A DNA stretch of 64,000 nucleotides. It comes from Parafrigoribacterium mesophilum (GTDB lineage: Bacteria > Actinomycetota > Actinomycetes > Actinomycetales > Microbacteriaceae). Of the stretch, positions 59,951 through 64,000 are shown piece after piece. The stretch covers positions 1,984,001 through 2,048,000 of the forward strand of contig NZ_JBDJAF010000001.1 of NCBI RefSeq assembly GCF_039652555.1. The letters run 5' to 3'. The position numbers and the translations under genes were made by a program. Below the pieces are notes generated by a model. That model did not search any database and had not been told where the DNA came from. It saw nothing but the letters and a program-made list of their open reading frames with translations. The number at the start of each line of letters is the position of its first letter. Position 1 is the stretch's first letter.

Positions 59951-61252
59951 ATGCGCCTTACAAGAACAATGCGGCCACGAACAGCGCGGCTGCGCGCAAG
60001 CAGGCTGCTCGCCGTGCTCGCCATCATCGGCATGGTGGCCACGGTCTCCGTTGTGGCCTCGAACGACTCCGCGTGGGCCAAGGACTATCCGAGCTGGGCC
60101 GACGTGCTCGCAGCTCGCAACAACGAGGCCGCCAAGCAGGTTGAGATCGGCCGCGTGAAGGCGCTCATCAAGCAGAACGAAGAAGCCGTCGCCAGCACGC
60201 AGGCCATTGCCCAGCAGAAGGGCGAAGAGTTCCAGAAGGCGCAGCAGGCGTACGACGAGGCCGCGTACAAGGCAGAACAACTGCAGCAGCAAGCGGATGC
60301 GGCCAAGGCGACGGCGGCAGAATCTCAAAAACGTGCCGGGCAGATGGCGGCGCGACTCGCGCGTGTCGGCGGCAACGACGTGTCCACGACGCTCTTTTTC
60401 AACGGTGACAAGGCATCCGACCTGTTGTCCACGTTGGGCATGGCGAGCAAGATCACCGACCAGTCGGAGGGCGTCTACGCCAAGGCGGTGCAGGACCAGA
60501 ACAACGCCCAGTCACGCACCGACCAGGCCAACGTCGCCAAGGAAGCCCTCAAGGCTCTGGCCGCGGCCGCCGAGCAGGCGATGGTGGAGGCGCAAGCCGC
60601 GGTGGATGCCGCTGCAGCGGCTCTGAAGGAACAACAGGACAAAGACGCGACCTTGCAGGCGCAGCTGGCGACGTTGACATCCAACAAGATCCACACCGAA
60701 GCCGAGTACGGCGAGGGCGTTCGAGTGCGCGAGGCCGCTGCCGCGGCGTTGCGGAAGAAGCAGGCGGAAGAGGCGGCTGCGGCGGCTGCAGCGGCCGCGG
60801 CAGCCGGAGGCGGTGGCGGCGGTGTCGGTGGCCAAATCAACGGCGCCTGGGCGCGCCCGGCCGGCGGGTACATCAGCAGCAACTACGGTAGCCGCGTCTC
60901 CCCCTGCGCGGGATGCTCGTCCTTCCACGAAGGCGTCGACCTTGCAGCCGGATGCGGTGCTCCGATTTATGCTGCCCACGCCGGCACTGTCGCCTATGCC
61001 GGCGGCTATGGCGGCTACGGCAACTACATCCGCATCGACCACGGCGGCGGCATCGCCACCGCCTACGGCCACATCGTCAATGGTGGCACCCTGGTGCGTT
61101 CCGGCCAGCACGTCGGGGTCGGCCAGCTCATCGCGCGAGTGGGTAGCACTGGCAACTCCACTGGCTGTCACCTGCACTTTGAGGTGCGGATCAACGGCAC
61201 CGCCACGAACCCGGTCACCTTCATGAGCGCGCGCGGCATCACGCTCGGTTAG
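59951..61252 (+). CDS. LytM/M23 cell-wall peptidase with coiled-coil region
   Basis: A 433-residue secreted protein. A signal peptide ends at about SAWA (residue 43). Residues of about 50-285 form a long coiled coil (many Ala/Gln/Glu/Lys heptads, ending in a run of Ala and a Gly linker), as in EnvC/NlpD-type and actinobacterial division regulators. The catalytic LytM domain has HEGVD (His326, Asp330) and the second motif HLHFE (His407, His409), so it should be active on cross-linked peptidoglycan. ATG 59951 has a G-rich Shine-Dalgarno sequence. It converges on the pyrophosphatase gene. Confidence 0.94.
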   Translation: MRLTRTMRPRTARLRASRLLAVLAIIGMVATVSVVASNDSAWAKDYPSWADVLAARNNEAAKQVEIGRVKALIKQNEEAVASTQAIAQQKGEEFQKAQQAYDEAAYKAEQLQQQADAAKATAAESQKRAGQMAARLARVGGNDVSTTLFFNGDKASDLLSTLGMASKITDQSEGVYAKAVQDQNNAQSRTDQANVAKEALKALAAAAEQAMVEAQAAVDAAAAALKEQQDKDATLQAQLATLTSNKIHTEAEYGEGVRVREAAAAALRKKQAEEAAAAAAAAAAAGGGGGGVGGQINGAWARPAGGYISSNYGSRVSPCAGCSSFHEGVDLAAGCGAPIYAAHAGTVAYAGGYGGYGNYIRIDHGGGIATAYGHIVNGGTLVRSGQHVGVGQLIARVGSTGNSTGCHLHFEVRINGTATNPVTFMSARGITLG

Positions 61253-61268
61253 AGGCGTTGACCGATAC

Positions 61269-61316
61269 CTTTCCGGTCGAGATGAGCCGCCGCGGCGGCC
61301 GATGTCGACCGGAAGG
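61269..61316. terminator. Strong bidirectional hairpin terminator
   Basis: TTCCGGTCGA (61271-61280) pairs with TCGACCGGAA (61305-61314), and within it GCCGCCG with CGGCGGC. It lies between the convergent M23 peptidase and pyrophosphatase genes. Confidence 0.75.
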
Positions 61317-61363
61317 CTATCGCTCGGTACGACGAGGGTGCAGACGACGGTGCAAGGGTGCGG

Positions 61364-61855
61364 CTAGTGGCCCTCGGCGCTGAGCTTGTCGAAACCCGCC
61401 TGAACGATCGTCTCCGCGTCGGCGGCGGATCCCCAGCCCTCGGTCTTGACCCACTTGCCCGGCTCGAGGTCTTTGTAGTGCTCGAAAAAGTGCTCGATTT
61501 CTTTGCGGGTCTGCTCCGGAACATCCTCGACCTGCTGGATGTGCGCCCACCGCGGGTCCTTCGCGGGCACGGCGATGATCTTCGAGTCGATGCCGGCTTC
61601 GTCGCGCATGTTGAACACGCCTACGGGACGCACGGACACGCCGACGCCGGGGAACAGCGGGAATTCGAGGAGTACCAGCACGTCGACCGGATCGCCGTCC
61701 AGACCCAGGGTGTTTTCGATGTACCCGTAGTCCGCGGGATAGACGAAGCTCGTGAACAACACCCGGTCCAGGTAGACGCGACCGGTTTCGTGATCCACCT
61801 CGTACTTGTTGCGACTGCCCCGGGGGATCTCGATGACGACGTCATAGCTGGCCAT
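61364..61855 (-). CDS. ppa: Inorganic pyrophosphatase
   Basis: A 163-residue family I pyrophosphatase that hydrolyses PPi to phosphate in the cytoplasm. The metal site DGDPVDVLVL and the preceding ADYGYIENT are the signature. ATG 61855 follows AAGGAG at 9 nt; longer in-frame starts lie inside the divergent tilS gene. Length is normal for the family. The gene is divergent from tilS with 48 bp between, as in related genomes. Confidence 0.97.
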   Translation of the reverse strand: MASYDVVIEIPRGSRNKYEVDHETGRVYLDRVLFTSFVYPADYGYIENTLGLDGDPVDVLVLLEFPLFPGVGVSVRPVGVFNMRDEAGIDSKIIAVPAKDPRWAHIQQVEDVPEQTRKEIEHFFEHYKDLEPGKWVKTEGWGSAADAETIVQAGFDKLSAEGH

Positions 61856-61891
61856 GGACAGTTGCTCCTTAGTCTTTCGCGTGTGCGGTAA

Positions 61892-61903
61892 TAACGTTAC
61901 TGG
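61892..61903 (+). promoter_or_regulatory. Leaderless -10 element of tilS
   Basis: TAACGT (61892-61897) followed by six bases and ATG 61904. The promoter lies in the palindromic GTAATAACGTTAC segment shared with the divergent ppa gene. Confidence 0.5.
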
Positions 61904-62977
61904 ATGAGCACACGCCCCCGATTGACGCCCGCGATCGCCGACGTTCGCCGCGCGGTGCGGGTCAGCTTGACCGAGACGCTCGCCGGGCACGGCTCCCACG
62001 ATGATCCCCTCGTGCTGGTGGCACTGAGCGGCGGGCCGGACTCCCTTGCGCTCGCCGCCGCCACCGCGTTCGAGGCGCCCCGGGCAGGGATGCGGGCCGG
62101 AGCGGTGATCGTAGACCACGGCCTGCAGGCCGGTTCCGCCGCGGTAGCTGCCGCCGTGGCCGCGCGGGCGAGTGAGCTGGGCCTGGTTCCGGTGCTCGTG
62201 CGCCGGGTCGCCGTCGGCCGGGAGGGCGGCCTCGAGGCGGCCGCGCGCGTGGCGCGCTATGCGGCGTTGGCCGAGGCTGCGCAGCACACCGGCGCGGTCA
62301 GCGTGCTGCTAGGACATACACTGGACGACCAGGCCGAGACCGTGCTGCTCGGGCTTGCCAGGGGAAGCGGCGCGACTAGCCTCCACGGAATGAGCCCGGT
62401 GTCGCCGTTCCCGGGTGCCCACGACGCGGATGCCGTTCTGGGCGAGTACCGTCGGCCGCTCCTTCGCATCCGCAGGGCCACGACCGCGCAGTTTTGCGCT
62501 GACTCGGGCCTCCAGCCCTGGCACGACCCCCAGAACGACGACGCCGAGTTCGCCAGAGTGCGCGTGCGCCAGCGGCTGCTGCCGACACTGGAACGCGACA
62601 TCGGCCCCGGCGTCGCCGAGGCGCTCGCGCGCACGGCGGAACAATTGCGTGAAGACGCCTGCGCCCTGGACGACCTGGCCAAGGAACTGATCGACGATCT
62701 CGTGGACCACGCGGAGGCGGGGCTCTCGCTCAGCGTGCGGGGCCTCGCCGCGAACCCGGCGGCACTCCGGCAGCGCATCATCCGCCTGGCCGCCTCGGCA
62801 GAGTTCGGGGTGTCACTCAGCCGCACGCAGACCCTTGAGGTGGCGCGGTTGGTCACCCACTGGCACGGGCAGGGCCCGGTGCATCTGCCTGGCATTAGAG
62901 TAGGACGGCGGGGCGGCCTGCTGATTTTCACTTCCGCGCCGGCCGACCCTACGAGAAAGAACTCCCCGCGGAAATGA
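61904..62977 (+). CDS. tilS: tRNA(Ile)-lysidine synthase
   Basis: A 357-residue PP-loop ATPase that attaches lysine to C34 of the CAU-anticodon tRNA-Ile so that it reads AUA. The ATP loop LSGGPDSL (42-48) and GHTLDDQAETVLLGLARGSG are characteristic. The C-terminal half is shorter than in E. coli TilS, as usual for actinobacteria. Its TGA overlaps the ATG of hpt (ATGA). Confidence 0.95.
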   Translation: MSTRPRLTPAIADVRRAVRVSLTETLAGHGSHDDPLVLVALSGGPDSLALAAATAFEAPRAGMRAGAVIVDHGLQAGSAAVAAAVAARASELGLVPVLVRRVAVGREGGLEAAARVARYAALAEAAQHTGAVSVLLGHTLDDQAETVLLGLARGSGATSLHGMSPVSPFPGAHDADAVLGEYRRPLLRIRRATTAQFCADSGLQPWHDPQNDDAEFARVRVRQRLLPTLERDIGPGVAEALARTAEQLREDACALDDLAKELIDDLVDHAEAGLSLSVRGLAANPAALRQRIIRLAASAEFGVSLSRTQTLEVARLVTHWHGQGPVHLPGIRVGRRGGLLIFTSAPADPTRKNSPRK

Positions 62978-63531
62978 AGCTCAGCGAAATCGCCGAAGAT
63001 CTGACCGAAGTACTGATCACCGAGGACGAGATCGTGGCGAAGATCGCCGAGCTCGCCCGCAGGGTCGAGGCAGACTACGCCGGAGAGCCGCTGCTGCTGG
63101 TGGGCGTGCTCAAGGGCGCCGTCATGGTCATGGCCGACCTTGCCCGCGAACTCACCCTTCCCATCACGATGGACTGGATGGCGGTGTCGTCCTACGGCTC
63201 GGGTACCCAGTCCTCCGGCGTGGTGCGCATCTTGAAAGACCTGGATGCCGACATCACTGGGCGTCGGGTGCTGATCGTCGAGGACATCATCGACTCCGGC
63301 CTGACGCTGTCGTGGCTGCTGGCCAACCTGCAGAGCCGCGGGGCGAAGTCGGTGGAGATCCTGGCTCTGCTGCGCAAACCGAACGCCGCCAAGGTGGACG
63401 TCACGGTCAAATATGTGGGCTTTGAGATCCCGAACAAGTTCGTGGTCGGCTATGGCCTCGACTACGCCGAGCACTACCGCAACCTGCGCGGCATCGGCGT
63501 GCTGGCGCCGCACGTGTACGAGAACCGCTAG
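62974..63531 (+). CDS. hpt: Hypoxanthine phosphoribosyltransferase
   Basis: A 185-residue salvage enzyme converting hypoxanthine and guanine with PRPP to IMP and GMP. The PRPP loop is VLIVEDIIDSGLTL, followed by the base-binding segment DVTVKYVGFEIPNKFVVGYGLDY. ATG 62974 overlaps the stop of tilS. It belongs to the conserved tilS-hpt-ftsH order, with ftsH starting 102 bp later. Confidence 0.97.
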   Translation: MKLSEIAEDLTEVLITEDEIVAKIAELARRVEADYAGEPLLLVGVLKGAVMVMADLARELTLPITMDWMAVSSYGSGTQSSGVVRILKDLDADITGRRVLIVEDIIDSGLTLSWLLANLQSRGAKSVEILALLRKPNAAKVDVTVKYVGFEIPNKFVVGYGLDYAEHYRNLRGIGVLAPHVYENR

Positions 63532-63633
63532 GCACATTAAGCCCTCGGCAAACATACAGAAGCCGTTCGGCGCGGCTCGGGTAGCCTTACACCAAAGTTT
63601 TTCACCAGAAAGGTGTCGGGTCAGGCCCCCACT

Positions 63634-64000
63634 ATGGACTTCAAGCGTTTTCTCCGCGGCCCGCTGATCTACATCGCGCTCGCCGTCATCGTCGTGTCGG
63701 TGGGCTTCAGCCTGCTGAGCACGTCGGGATTCAAGCAGATCACCACCCAAGAGGGGTTCCAGGCGCTGTCCAGCGGCGAGGTCGCCTCGGCGAAGATCGT
63801 CGACGGAGAGAAGCGCGTCGACCTCACCCTGAAATCAGCCGGCAAAGACGGCAAGCAGGTGCAGTTCTACTACGCCACCCCGCGCGGAGCCGACGTCGTC
63901 GCCGCGATCGACAAGTCCGACGCCAAGTACAACGACGAGGTGGACAACGGCAACTGGCTGACCTCCATGCTCGGTCTGATCATCCCGTTCATCTTCATCG
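63634..64000 (+). CDS. ftsH: ATP-dependent zinc metalloprotease FtsH, N-terminal part
   Basis: The first 122 codons of a gene cut by the right edge. MDFKRFLRGPLIYIAL begins the first membrane helix, then comes the short outer domain (FKQITTQEGFQAL, VDLTLKSAGKDG) and the start of the second helix (LTSMLGLIIPFIF). This is the FtsH N-terminus; the AAA and protease domains lie outside. ATG 63634 is used; GTG 63613 is in frame and has AGAAAG before it. The position after tilS-hpt confirms the identity. Confidence 0.92.
   Translation, partial: MDFKRFLRGPLIYIALAVIVVSVGFSLLSTSGFKQITTQEGFQALSSGEVASAKIVDGEKRVDLTLKSAGKDGKQVQFYYATPRGADVVAAIDKSDAKYNDEVDNGNWLTSMLGLIIPFIFI

Overview
The window is high-GC DNA from an actinomycete, most likely a member of the Microbacteriaceae (Cryobacterium/Leifsonia-like; inference). 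The basis is the order tilS-hpt-ftsH at the right end, GC-rich codon use with many GTG and TTG starts, ATGA/GTGA-coupled operons, and many apparently leaderless genes with the pattern TANNNT, six bases, then the start codon. No phage, transposase, integrase or CRISPR locus was seen.

Left part (1-23.5 kb): accessory metabolism and housekeeping. It starts with the tail of a 2-oxo-acid dehydrogenase E2 gene, then a secreted esterase lipoprotein, a DEAD-box RNA helicase with a long repetitive basic N-terminus, and UDP-sugar 6-dehydrogenase. A tryptophan-to-anthranilate operon follows (kynA, an amidohydrolase, kynU, a PaaX-type regulator). Next come an EamA permease, a xylose-type ABC importer with a divergently controlled ROK repressor, acyl-CoA oxidase, a WbpD-like sugar N-acetyltransferase, L-2-hydroxyglutarate oxidase, recQ and a proline iminopeptidase. 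Four copies of an 82-bp palindromic element lie directly behind genes here, and a second repeat family has entered and expanded inside the PaaX-family gene.

Middle (23.6-57.7 kb): an envelope and exopolysaccharide region. It holds a small membrane-protein/MFS/beta-propeller operon, two paralogous right-handed beta-helix exported proteins, five family-2/family-4 glycosyltransferases and an AsnB-type amidotransferase. A block reading leftward from 57.7 to 34.7 kb then contains the polyprenyl-phosphate glycosylphosphotransferase that starts the repeat unit, two large secreted DUF4082/Ig-like multidomain proteins, and a coupled set of sugar-nucleotide enzymes (WlbA-like dehydrogenase, epimerase, two DegT aminotransferases, NeuD acetyltransferase). 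The same block has three more glycosyltransferases, a Wzx flippase, a Wzz-like protein, a Wzy polymerase fused to its own Wzz-like module, and a beta-helix lipoprotein. Together with ugd and the WbpD-like gene this looks like a complete Wzx/Wzy pathway for a polymer containing amino, acylated and possibly amidated uronic sugars.

Right part (58-64 kb): a YpfJ-type zinc metallopeptidase, a cupredoxin lipoprotein, three tRNA genes (Phe, Asp, Glu) on the minus strand, a LytM/M23 cell-wall peptidase, inorganic pyrophosphatase, and the conserved tilS-hpt-ftsH block, with ftsH cut by the window edge.
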